Shown: one piece after another, positions 8,790 to 18,016 of the stretch
Layout of the letters: each line of letters starts with the position of its first letter
Position numbering within the stretch: the first letter of the stretch is position 1
Origin: Trichosphaerium sp. ATCC 40318
Lineage: Eukaryota; Discosea; Flabellinia; Trichosidae
Assembly (NCBI GenBank): GCA_038496445.1
Contig: JALMLS010000339.1
Coordinates: forward strand, 1 to 22,168
DNA: 22,168 bases
Reading direction: 5' to 3'
Position numbers and translations under genes: made by a program
The notes under the pieces: generated by a model
The model's input: only the letters and a program-made list of their open reading frames with translations
Told to the model about the DNA's origin: nothing
Database searches by the model: none

Positions 8790-11440
8790 TTATTCATATA
8801 CATTAACACCAATAACACTCCATGAAGGCATTGGTTGATCAATTAAAAACTTGTGTGGATACTCAACTAAGTGTCCTTGGATTTTCTCCAAATCGTGTTG
8901 ATGATGCATAATTTGCATCTCCTGAAGCTTTTTCTTCTTATCAGAAATACTTGAAATCTTATCACCATATACAATTGGGAATACACGTTCATAGATACGC
9001 GTATTACTAGCTGCCACTGACTTGAGATAATTGAATGTTTTATCACTTGTTGCATCTTTCAAAAAATCAACATCTTCTCCTTCTTTATCACATAATCCGA
9101 GATGTTCCTTCCACAATTGCATACGCAAAGACTGTGCAAATGCAGATACCTGAAAAGAAGCAGGTCAGGGTAAAAGGTAGCGTACATTTCACGTGGTCTT
9201 CAAACGAAATAGGTCGTACATTAAATTTGTGACCACCCATCTTTCCGGGAATCAAAGTCTTCCCTTGTAGGACAGCTGCAATTTCGCTATCTCTGGATCC
9301 AAGCATACTAAATAAAACGTGTTACTTTCAGTGTTGAGAAAATCAAAGGCATGACAACGGTAAACAAACACGCTCAATGTTTTGCTCTCAAAAAAAACAA
9401 ACGTTTGACCAATACCTTCTATCATTGATATTTGCAGAACCAATAATAACAGAACGATCATCAACTATCATTAGTTTTGCATGTACATATACCATTTCCT
9501 CAACAACTCCTTTCGAATAAAGTTTTCCCCAATTACGAAGAGCAAAAAATTGAATATAATCGCTGGCTTTAAAGTCAGGATAAGTAGGCTTCAATTCTGT
9601 CTCTAGAGACTCTATAAGCGACATTGCGCCTCTAGATATTGTTTTAAATTGCCTGGTAATATAAGTAAGCTTTATACGTTAATTGAAGGTTGTACCTGTC
9701 CATTACAGCGAGCACGTGATATCCACTTTGAGAATCTTCAAAGTCTCCTTCAGGATGGACAGGTAACGTAATGTACACCTTAAATCTCTTCTTAGATTCA
9801 ACTGCTTCAGTAATACGTCGCCTTAGGCAATCAGCTACTTCATTCTTTACAATAGGCGAGGAAATAAAGAACTAAGGTACAAGCATTAGAACAACAAAGA
9901 AAAAAAATAAAAAAGAAGAGCTTCTCGTTCAGTCTGATGAATGGTACTCACTTGATTCTCAATGTAAATATAGCGCTTTGAAGTAAGTATGAGGTCTTTG
10001 TATGCCTCGTGTATAGACGCTTCTAGTTTAGAGCCACCTGACCAATGGTCTATTGACCGCACTATTTGTACGTTGAGTGGACCGTCTCCACGAACAGCAG
10101 ATAACTTTGGTAAAATGACAGTTGAAGAGTGGTGATTCCATCTTTGTATAAAGTTCAATGCCACATCTCTTGCTGCTTTTCCATCTAAAATAAAATTTAA
10201 TAAAGGTGGTGGAGCACGTGGAATACATAAAGGTAACAAAAATAACAAAAAAGTGGTGTTAGTGTAACATACCTACGAGGCATTGTATGTCATGCCATGG
10301 CATCCTAGGATGTTCTGTACGATCTAGAGCATCCACAAATGGCTGTAAAGCTCCACCTATAATAATGTAAACGAGAGATTGACAGAACAAATATTCGTCT
10401 GGTTGAAGCGTACTTTCTAAAATTTTTGGGTTGTAGTAATCCTTGCCAGGCCACGTTGTGTTTAAATGACATTCATCTGTCAATTTGTGTTCTTTTGTGT
10501 CATAGCGACCATACGCTATATCAATACCTCCCAAGTATGCTAGATCTTGATCAATCACAACAGTCTTTTGATGATGAGACCTAGAATCGTTTTAGCGTGG
10601 GTTTTTTTGACGAAGTGCCCGTCTCATTGCCGTACCATTTTAATACCAGAGAACCAGCGTACGGATGTGTTATGGCGTGGATATTAGGATGTAATGACTC
10701 TAGCCTCTTCGAGGCTTCGTTTGAATTAAGCTCGAAGGCAAACTTTGTTTCATTCCATATGATAATATATATCTGTACACCTTCTCTAGCCTAACACATT
10801 TGCTTAATATTAACGTTGTCATACAATGTTTATAGTTTACCTTCTGTGCTAGCATAACATCGAATCTATCGGATATTAGATGAGGTGGGTTTCTGTCGAG
10901 GTAGAGTTCAGGACAGAGAAACCAGCCAGTTAAGAAAATACTCTCCTTCGCTCGTAAAATTGCATTTTTAAGAGATAGGTAGTAATCATGGCCACCCACA
11001 AACCATTTTGCATTTATGCCGCTTCTAAGGTGAGCAAAAGAACCGTATCTTCTTTCCTTTGCTTTACAAAAGAAGTAAGTGACAAAGGTTTGACGAGAGT
11101 ATTCAATATGTAAAACAAAAAAGTTTCAACACAATGTTGATATAAAAGTTGACGCACATTTAGCAGTTGTAAGCCTATCGAACCATTCTTTGGTCTTTTT
11201 TTTATCTTCAAATTTAATTCTAGCGTGCGCAGCAGACGACTTATCCACAATACTAAAGTATTGATGTCTCCACTTAAGCTTAGCAGTCTTTAACAATACA
11301 ACATTCTCTGGAACTTCAACGTCATCGTCACATCGATACACCACAACAACATCATCAGTGGCTCTAAGAGAAGTCTTATTCGAAGCTTCTATTGACACTG
11401 AATATGCTTCATCTATTGCAGTATAAAACACACGTGATAA
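8790..11440 (-). CDS. phospholipase D (two-HKD, PH-like N-terminus), probably the C-terminal part of a larger protein
   Basis: Predicted exons, in transcript order: 11440-11158, 11061-10841, 10790-10636, 10580-10273, 10184-9952, 9871-9696, 9652-9416, 9307-9193 and 9149-8790. Together they encode 695 residues with all phases consistent. The first about 95 residues end like a PH domain (RIKFEDKKKTKEWFDRL). The catalytic region opens with RRYGSFAHLRSG and WFVGGHDYY, typical of eukaryotic PLD. Both HKD motifs are intact: HHQKTVVID (about 10550-10577) and VHAKLMIVDD with GSANIND (about 9425-9486). MPWHDIQCLV, FIQRWN and IYIENQ are further family landmarks. The enzyme should cleave phosphatidylcholine to phosphatidic acid at membranes. 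No ATG precedes the PH-like part: the upstream open frame begins at the acceptor at 11440, and the preceding exon belongs to the RCC1 propeller. A fusion to the CH-RCC1 module is therefore likely. The C-terminal 120 residues are an ordinary PLD tail. Confidence 0.88.
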
Positions 11441-14400
11441 CTAATAAAAAAAAGAAGTGTAATTAAAAACTTACCAACTAATAAGGCAAAAAAGTCTTTG
11501 CCAGTGCAAAGAGGTAATCTCACACGTTGAATCCGAAAGTCAAAAGGAACAATATGTGGTGTGGTAACATGTTTATATCTTTGTTTTATCCAATCTTTAA
11601 AACCACATCCCCAAGTATACGTTACACCATTTTCTACGATACATTAGAAACTTATTTTAAGTTGGGTTTTTTTTTTCTTTACAAGCAATCGTACCATCAG
11701 TTGCCAATGCATAGGAATTTCCCGCTGTAACAGATATAATCTTCCCAGCACCTTTAGGAAGCTCTATGGGTTGTGGGTACATAAAAGCTTTATTGTCAAT
11801 ATTCTCGCGGCCCAAGATACCATTACTAACTTGCTTTCCTATTGTCAAAACAAGTTAGATGCAAATCCAAGTTGTAGCCCAACTCCTGAAAATGAATCGT
11901 ACCTGAGCCCCACGAATAAACTACGCCAGCGCTATCAAGCGCAAATATCCACGACATTCCAACACTGACATCAGCAAGCTCAGTAGGAAGTTGAGATACA
12001 AGTGTAGGTGCCAAGATATCGCGTCCGTGCTTTGGAAGTATTGTAGTCTAGGAATAAAGATCAGAAACTTATGGCACCACCTGCTGCCATCTTTTGGTAA
12101 GGGGGATGTACCTCGATAGATATTTTACCGTGTCTGTTTTTACCCCAGACATACAGGCTGTTGCCGTCTGGATTGAGGACTAGAAATATATTTAACAAAG
12201 CCTTTTATCGTTATCTCATCCAAGAAACTTACCATTGACAAGGGCCATGCTATGAGGACCACATGATATACGTGGTGCTTGTCCAAATGCCGGAAGTCCT
12301 TTAACTATCTCTTTGGGTGCTGAATGAAATACTGTATCACCATGTCCTAAAACACCATGATCTGCTTGACCCCCTATTTTTTCGAAAGTCATTTTTAAGA
12401 TAGCCAGAAATCCTTTTTAGTTTTCTTGATTACGCACAAGTAAATACTCGAGCTCGTCTGCTATTATTCGCTGTTACAACAGCTGTATATCGTTTTCCAA
12501 AAGCAACCTAAAACCAAAATGAGTAAACAAACAAAAGCGGTTTCTTCTCAAAAAGAGGCGTTTATATTGGTGCAGAACACGCACCTGCGTTATGTATGGA
12601 TCTGGAATATCCACAAACTTTGGACTGAATGTATCTTCTTCACTATGTGCGGATATAGGAAGTTCTCCCCATACATACAACTTGTCGTCTAACTTTTGTA
12701 TTAAAAGCGTGGTAAAGTGTAAGATGTCAAAGTACTTACGTGACGCTGAATTCGCATCGGTTGAGGTTGATACTAAGCCAGACATGTGAAATCTGTTGAG
12801 AGTAAAAATGATACACAAAAAAAAATGAATAGAGCTTTACCCCGCTGCAATGCTTGTAACGTTTTCGTTGAAAGGAATCCGTGTAGGTTTCGTGACATTG
12901 GTACGCTGACTTCCTAGTCCCAATTCACCTCTCTTCCCCGTGCCCCACGCAAAGACAGAACCAGACTCTTTAAAAGCAAATGTCAACAATTTTAAACAAC
13001 CTTTTTAGTTTTACCTGTGAGTGCTAAAAAGTGATGTATGCCCGTGGCAATACAGCGCACTGAGAATCGTCCCAGTCCCGGTATCAATGTAGGCTTCTGT
13101 TTATTTGCATTCCACACATAAACTCTGGAAACTAAACGCGAGAGTGATAAGTGTACAAAGGTGACATGTGAAGCAAACCTACCAGTTTGACGTGATACAG
13201 CACCTGCTTCACTATTCGAAGCTTGTGCATTTGAACTGTCTTCCTCTGGATCTACTACCCTTTCTATCTCGTCAGTCTCATACTTTCTGGCGTCTGTGTG
13301 ATCACCTAAAGGGTATCATCACCTATTTAGTATTGCCTCTCGGAGGTAGCATAAGGAGTTGAGAAAAATTATTACCATTCTCCCATTGAATAGGCATCAT
13401 ATGTCCAAAATCCATCACCTCCTTTGGGTTGTCAGTTGCCCAAGAGAAAGGTATGTCATAGAAATTAGGATCAATCTGGGTAAGATTATGACAATACACC
13501 ATCACTGGGGTTTCCCAGCCAAGTGTCTTTCTGATTTGCTTCGTCAAATCAAGGTATGCATTGTGGTTACCTACAAAAAAAAAAAAACTGAGCGCTCCAC
13601 TTTCGTTTACGAAGATTAGTAAGCACATACTCATGCCATGTTCTTTTCGCGTTTTGTTTGTTATTATACGGAACTCTGGATTGTCTTTCAATCCTGGATT
13701 GGCAGATAGTGTCTTTATCGCCATTGATGTTGAGTCAACCCTACACAACCGAGTAAGGCAGAGAAATATGGTCCAAGTTCCATAAAACAATTTCTTGTAC
13801 TTGTGTACAGTGCTCTTCTTCGACCCTTGCTCGATAAACCGTATCAACGTGTTATTACCAGGATCATTCACTAGATGATGTACCCATAGCACAGAAGGTT
13901 CATCAACCTTATACTTTGGCACTACACATTTAATCAAAACAAATTAGCTAATCAAAAAAAAAAATTGTGTCTCACTCACACTTTGTATCTTCACCGTCTG
14001 ATGATGCCAACAACTTGCCACCTGCTTTCTTTAACTTCTCAATGGGGTTGTGAGTAGTTTGTTTTTTCTTGGTTGGAGTACTGCGCAACTGAAATACAAC
14101 CGTTGAGTCAATCATGTCTGTAGCAAAAATTCAAGATATAATAAAAATGGGAATACCTTCTTAGCGTCTTCTTCGCGTCCCTCACGCACTGCCTGTACCA
14201 AGTCGAGGTAGTTGGATAGTCCTGGAGGATAATTTTTTGCGTATTTCTCCATTACACCGAAAATGAGGCTTTTAACCGTTTCTTCGTCATCTTTCAAAAG
14301 TCCTACGCGCTAACGTTAGTTCCTTTTTAAATTTTTTTGTGTAGGAATAGCTGTTGGTTAGCTAATTGGTTTAAAATTAAATCAACGTTTCACGAGACGC

Positions 14401-15072
14401 CATAGGTTAACGCACTGTGTACATCAGTGTCCGGGAAACTGTACTGAATACCCCTCGTTTTAAACGTTGCCTCGATAACCCTGTAGTTATCCTTGTAGTA
14501 TGCTACCGCTTTAGGAGATAGTCTGTACGTTAACACAATTGGTCTGTCTGATAAAATCTCTATCAGGCGAATTATGTTCACGCCGTTGCGAAAATCCGTT
14601 GTAAGATTGCCAACCACTATGTTTGCGTTCGCCAGTTGATATTGGACCCACTCCAGAAACACCTTTTGCCCTGTTAGTGGCCCACGAGCCTATGCGCATG
14701 CGCCTTGGTTGTATAATAATACAAAAAAAAAAAAAAAAAAAAGGCAAACCTTTGATTCCTTCTCGTTTGTGGCTCCCGCATGTTGTTCCATACCATCAAA
14801 AAGGTGATATTTATGCTTGTATTTCAAGAAACGGCCAATAGCACTCGTTTGTAAAAACAGAACAACAAAAAAATGGAAATAATTGAATATTTTATTAAGT
14901 CCACTGTGGAGTTTTTTGACATTTATATTCCGCGCTACGTATACCAAATCTACAAATTCTGGACGTTGTACAATGAATTTTAAGCTTGTATGGCTTTTTT
15001 TTTTGAGAACTGCATGACGGCTGTTGTAGTCTACAGAAGCGCAGTGCAACGGGGATGATAACCGGTGGCCAT
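11409..15072 (-). CDS. CH-domain and seven-blade RCC1 propeller protein (probable N-terminal part of a CH-RCC1-PLD fusion)
   Basis: Nineteen predicted exons, in transcript order: 15072-15035, 14843-14750, 14689-14399, 14309-14157, 14088-13980, 13921-13801, 13740-13631, 13570-13376, 13305-13183, 13131-13015, 12967-12841, 12792-12774, 12692-12585, 12507-12438, 12373-12233, 12179-12112, 12047-11903, 11838-11695 and 11633-11475 (or 11479). Near the N-terminus is a calponin-homology-type domain (FLEWVQYQLANANIVVGNLT, FRNGVNIIRLIEILSD, then DDEETVKSLIFGVMEKYA), usually actin-binding. An unrecognised region of about 230 residues follows. Then come exactly seven RCC1-type blades, seen as VYVW, VFAWGTG, LYVWGE, VFTWGQ, LYVWGK, VYSWGS and TYTWGC, each followed by a C/AxG turn. 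With the strong donor the protein stops at 11409-11411 soon after blade seven. With an upstream donor it runs in frame into PLD. The first exon (start at 15072) is the least certain part. Confidence 0.78.
11441..11478 (-). promoter_or_regulatory. intron with two overlapping donors that decides fusion or stop
   Basis: The last RCC1 exon ends in TTA GTT G followed by gtaagt. Using GTAAGT (intron 11441-11474, 34 bases) shifts the frame and ends the protein ten codons later at TGA 11409-11411. Using the weaker donor GTTGGT four bases upstream (intron 11441-11478, 38 bases) joins LL to SRVFYTAIDEAYS and continues through the whole PLD module. The acceptor is the same for both. Which donor is used cannot be seen from DNA alone. 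Confidence 0.5.
12774..12792 (-). other. 19-base micro-exon within the RCC1 propeller
   Basis: The propeller repeat requires the sequence IAAG-FHMSGL-LDDKLYVWGE. The middle segment lies alone between two introns (12793-12840 and 12693-12773) as a 19-base exon. Both flanking introns have GT and AG ends and the phases (2 then 0) fit. Reading through the downstream intron is also open but inserts about 28 extra residues in the blade. Confidence 0.6.
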
Positions 15073-16442
15073 CACTCCTTACGTACTCTACACTTTACGC
15101 TATGTCCCACGTGCCATTATTGGTATAAATAACGCAAAGTGTTTTTTTAAATGATACAAACACGACACGGGACGGCAATCTGTGCCACCATACGTTCATC
15201 GTGGCGTTTTTGCCCATTGTGGAGTATGTACGTTTGAACTTCGGTTGGTCTTCTTGTCACAGCCTCGCGCATTAAAAAGGTACATAAGAATTGGTGTTTG
15301 TTCGCTGTTTGGTGAGGTCGTTGCGATTCGCGACGTACAGGAAAGGCGAAAAAGAGGTAAAACGAGCGAATTTGTACGTACAAAGGCAAAAATGAGGTGT
15401 ACTGAGTAGTTTTGTGGATTTTTTTTTTAGTGGATACGAAAAATTAAAAAAAGAGCGCACACTACCGTTTGACTCCAAATCGAGCGTTTGAACGCGAACA
15501 AGAGAGAATCAAGGGGCTCCAGGGGCAAACAAAAATAAAAAAAAGCGTAACTGTTTGGCGCGGGCGGGTACAACGCTGGCAAGTTTTTTTTTGGTGTATT
15601 TTTTTGGAGATAGACAAAAACCATCATAAAAAGTGCTGTGGAGAAGATAAACGATTAAAAAGTGAGGCTTGGGACTGTGAAAACTCGATATTTTCGGGAA
15701 AGGAGCTCAGTCCTACAACCGTGTAGCCTAAGGGAGGCGTAAATGGAGAAAAGACTATGAGGCACAAACCGAAATCAAATTCCCCAAAAACGCCGGGCGA
15801 TTCACCTGCGCGGAAGGAAGAGGAAAATTTTTGAGCGGAACGCGCCTGCAGAAATCTCATCTCTTTCCCCTTGGCACAATCGAGAAAAAACAAAAAAAGA
15901 ACCGGTCGAATCGCAATAAGCGCATTTGAAGAAAATGCAGCAAAAAAACGCGACGTCGCGCAAGCCCTTTTGTTTTTTACCCGATGAACGAGCCCACAGG
16001 GAGTGCACGATGATGTGGGACCGCCCATCGTGCAGCACATTTACGGTGACTGGCCATCACGCCTGAGAAACACTCCAAAATACAGGAGCGCGATCGGGTG
16101 CGATGGTAAGCGCGAGGACCTATGATGCTGTCGTCTTCTGCCACATAAGCCCCTATGAAAACATGCCGTTAAAAAAGCATAACATAGGTAGTGGCAATTG
16201 ACTACTGGATCGGCAAACATAGTGAAGAGGGTAGCCTGTATTCATCTGCCGCAAGACAAAACACTTTAGAACAAACGGTTCTACTTGAGTTTTTGAGCGT
16301 TTTTGAGCATATGGCTGTAAGTCCTGTTTGCTGTGCAAACGCAATAAATCCTCTCTTCCGATTGGAAGATGGTGATATATCAGTGTTTTAGTTGCACTTA
16401 CGCACACACACATTCAAAAAACCCCACTAAGTAAATGGCTAC
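15073..16442. other. spacer left of the rDNA, no supported gene
   Basis: The first 100 bases probably hold the promoter of the CH-RCC1 gene; a TATAAATA-like sequence (TATTTATA on the - strand) lies near 15123-15131, about 55 bases upstream of the proposed ATG. Beyond that there are many A and T runs mixed with CpG-rich patches (about 15780-16110). Open frames of 66-138 codons occur on both strands, including 15624-16040 (-). They overlap each other, lack motifs and are mostly explained by composition. I call none of them. Confidence 0.45.
16003..16038. repeat. inverted repeat (imperfect 10-base arms)
   Basis: GTGCACGATG at 16003-16012 faces CATCGTGCAGCAC at 16026-16038, one extra base in the second arm. 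A competing pair, CCCACA at 15993-15998 with TGTGGG at 16014-16019, overlaps it. A hairpin is plausible; a role is not evident. Confidence 0.4.
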
Positions 16443-16476
16443 TCTAGCTTTTCTTATGTGATAGAAAAGGACGAGT
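16443..16476 (+). repeat. degenerate class A hairpin
   Basis: Left arm CTTTTCT and right arm AGAAAAG enclose tatgtgat. The leading TCTAGC and trailing GAGT match class A ends, while the middle of the stem is different in both arms together. Confidence 0.5.
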
Positions 16477-16585
16477 TGTGACGCGCCTCTTAGTATATCC
16501 ATCGATGACGATGCCAGGTGGGTAATGTGTTGTGCGCATGCAGCTTCAACATTGTATCCCACTCTTGCAGTAGCAGAAAGGGTTC

Positions 16586-16640
16586 TCTTCTAACATTATA
16601 ACGCACGTTTAAAGTACGGAGCGTAGAAATGTTAATCGAG
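16586..16640 (+). repeat. class A hairpin with compensatory changes
   Basis: TAACATT (16591-16597) pairs with AATGTTA (16629-16635), and ACGC (16601-16604) with GCGT (16621-16624). The other copies have TAGCATT/AATGCTA and ACAC/GTGT. Each difference is mirrored in the opposite arm. The AATCGAG tail is unchanged. Confidence 0.75.
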
Positions 16641-16666
16641 TGCATTGGATACTCTCAATGACACAG

Positions 16667-16697
16667 CAACATCACACTAAATGTAGCGATGTCGTTG
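16667..16697 (+). repeat. hairpin of other class
   Basis: CAACATC (16667-16673) pairs with GATGTCGTTG (16688-16697) with one bulged C. It sits between two class A-like units. Confidence 0.4.
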
Positions 16698-16702
16698 GTG
16701 AC

Positions 16703-16752
16703 TACAAAGTGCTCTTTTTCCACATGCAATGTGTTAATCGAGTTACTTTGTA
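16703..16752 (+). repeat. two-level hairpin with TTAATCGAG tail
   Basis: Outer arms TACAAAGT (16703-16710) and ACTTTGTA (16745-16752) are perfect complements. Inside, CACAT and ATGTG (16721-16733) form a short hairpin followed by TTAATCGAG, the class A tail. Confidence 0.55.
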
Positions 16753-16769
16753 TCATTAGAATACCACAC

Positions 16770-16819
16770 CTTGTTCACACAATCATTGTCCTTAGTGGAC
16801 CAATGTGTTGTTTAACAAG
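16770..16819 (+). repeat. long hairpin with CCTTAGTGG loop
   Basis: CTTGTT (16770-16775) pairs with AACAAG (16814-16819). Within, ACAATCATTGTCC faces GGACCAATGTGTTGT across a TTAGT loop. The loop-closing sequence matches class B. Confidence 0.6.
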
Positions 16820-16841
16820 ACTAGACATAGTACTCCTCCTT

Positions 16842-16893
16842 CATCTTATCTCTGTCATTGAATGACAGATTGATAAAGAGATGTCGATCGAGT
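16842..16893 (+). repeat. hairpin with TCGATCGAGT tail
   Basis: CATCTTATC faces GATAAAGAGATG, and TGTCAT faces ATGACA across tga. The tail TCGATCGAGT (16884-16893) resembles the class A tail. Confidence 0.55.
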
Positions 16894-16921
16894 TACTGTC
16901 ATTAAGACATGTTGAATTGAG

Positions 16922-16948
16922 TTTGTAGCCCCTGAGTGGGAAAACAAG
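16922..16948 (+). repeat. class B-like hairpin
   Basis: TTGTAGCCC and GGGAAAACAA surround CTGAGT. It is similar in layout to the two exact class B units, with TTGT/ACAA in place of GTTG/CAAC. Confidence 0.5.
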
Positions 16949-16963
16949 TCGGTACAAATATGA

Positions 16964-16988
16964 GTTGAAGCCCTCAGTGGGCAACAAC
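16964..16988 (+). repeat. class B hairpin, copy 1
   Basis: GTTG and GCCC pair with GGGC and CAAC, with a symmetric AA/AA internal loop and a TCAGT terminal loop. Confidence 0.7.
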
Positions 16989-17009
16989 TACTTGTGTTCC
17001 AAAACACAC

Positions 17010-17073
17010 ACATGTGCTTCTTCTAGCATTAGAACACTCATCTTGAAGTGTAGAAATGCTAATCGAGCCATGT
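17010..17073 (+). repeat. class A hairpin with outer clamp
   Basis: TCTAGCATTAGAACACT (17022-17038) pairs with AGTGTAGAAATGCTA (from 17047), followed by the AATCGAG tail. An outer ACATG/CATGT pair (17010-17014 and 17069-17073) closes the unit. Confidence 0.75.
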
Positions 17074-17094
17074 AAACAAACTTTAGCTATCTCC

Positions 17095-17141
17095 TCTAGC
17101 ATTAGAACACTTTACTACAAAGTGTAGAAATGCTAATCGAG
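17095..17141 (+). repeat. class A hairpin
   Basis: This is the same stem as the 17022 copy with the upper helix extended by ACACTTT/AAAGTGT around actac. The AATCGAG tail is present. Confidence 0.75.
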
Positions 17142-17161
17142 TGGCAAGATTTGGTAAATAT

Positions 17162-17209
17162 GCATTTCCTCCTAGTATGTGCAAGTCATATCACTAGGAG
17201 TACAAATGC
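17162..17209 (+). repeat. hairpin with GCATTT and CTCCTAGT arms
   Basis: GCATTT (17162-17167) and CTCCTAGT (17169-17176) pair with ACTAGGAG (17193-17200) and AAATGC (17204-17209). It has the same length and two-helix layout as class A with unrelated stem sequence. Confidence 0.65.
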
Positions 17210-17211
17210 AA

Positions 17212-17236
17212 GTTGAAGCCCTTAGTGGGCAACAAC
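17212..17236 (+). repeat. class B hairpin, copy 2
   Basis: Identical to the 16964 copy except for TTAGT in place of TCAGT in the loop. Confidence 0.7.
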
Positions 17237-17264
17237 TGGCAATGTATGAACGCACGTGTTCTCT

Positions 17265-17312
17265 TCTAGCATTATAACACTTCTCAAGGAATGTGTAGAA
17301 ATGCTAATCGAG
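17265..17312 (+). repeat. class A hairpin, last copy
   Basis: TCTAGCATTATAACAC and GTGTAGAAATGCTA form the stem, with TTC/GAA extending it, and the AATCGAG tail ends the array. Confidence 0.72.
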
Positions 17313-18016
17313 TCCAGAGTCATACAACAAATACAACTCTGAGTATGTGATGAAAGGAATCAAAGTGTTCCAATTAATCCATAGAAGTTGTATAACCACA
17401 TCCAAAACACCCAATGGAAAGAAAAGTATCAAGTACTTGGGTAATAATAAATGTGGGCCTGAAGCAGTAATGCGAAAAAGGCAAATTGACGGAAAGGCAC
17501 ACAAGCCAAGTACATCAATAAAGTGTAGCTAATTGCTACAACTTGAGAGCTCAACAAGGAAAGGCACTGTCCAAGTACTTGAATAGCAAAGAAAAACAGA
17601 AATTAAAAGAGTGTATGAAAAATGATGCAGTTGCAAGCTATTACCGACGATGCCTCAAGGGCTACTCAGTAAAAATAGGCATGACTCATCAAGAAAAGTA
17701 GTCCATAAAAAGACACAACCCTATGCTGTTGTGGCAATGTGCTCTATGAGCATCTCTTGCCATAAAAACCATAACCAAGACATACTAGCTTCTTCTCCAA
17801 CAAGAAAGGCTAGTACTGTCCGGCACCAGGTATTTGTGATGTTCATCAAAAAAACCTTCATCTTACATCCTCCTTGAAAGAGAATAGGATTGTAGATTGA
17901 ATGGTTTCTTACGAAGTTCATTCTTCAAAAAACCACCTAAAAACCTCAACCACCTTTGGTCTGATGAGAAATTATTTTAAATGCAGCTATCTGCTTTAAA
18001 ACTCTGATGCAAAAGG
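17313..18016 (+). other. spacer between hairpin array and SSU, probable 5' external transcribed spacer
   Basis: No protein frame is convincing. A degenerate three-copy motif (GGAAAG, then CAAGTAC, then AATA) occurs at about 17416, 17491 and 17558, two copies containing the palindrome CAAGTACTTG (17430-17439, 17572-17581). A hairpin with CTAGC/GGCTAG arms lies near 17787-17816. The stretch ends exactly where SSU homology begins, so a transcribed spacer is the natural reading; the transcription start is not visible. Confidence 0.45.

Larger units (their letters stand above)
16443..17312 (+). repeat. array of covarying hairpin elements upstream of the SSU gene
   Basis: About a dozen stem-loops of 25-60 bases fill this stretch. 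Two recurring classes alternate. Class A has a left arm TCTAGCATTA-AACAC and a right arm GTGT-AGAAATGCTA, followed by a constant AATCGAG tail. Class B is GTTGAAGCCC-(T/C)AGT-GGGCAACAAC. Others keep only the stem and the TCGAG tail or the (C)CTTAGTGG loop. Base changes in one arm are matched in the other. Positions of individual units are listed separately. No protein frame crosses the array. It may belong to the rDNA promoter/spacer or be transcribed as structured RNA; neither can be decided here. Confidence 0.75.

Noticed and set aside
11158-11440. PLD as a stand-alone gene starting at GTG (11431)
   Set aside because: A GTG start would be exceptional in a nuclear gene. The frame is open to the splice acceptor, so an upstream exon is more likely.
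15469-15726. 85-codon + strand open frame
   Set aside because: It overlaps the frame above and is driven by A-rich codons. No splice sites or motifs were found.
15624-16040. 138-codon - strand open frame, the longest in the spacer
   Set aside because: It has no recognisable domain and overlaps several other equally long frames on both strands in a region with homopolymer runs. It looks like chance openness in GC-richer spacer.
16443-17312. CRISPR array
   Set aside because: The repeats are imperfect, occur in several classes, have irregular spacing, and differ by compensatory changes. The context is a eukaryotic rDNA spacer with no cas genes.
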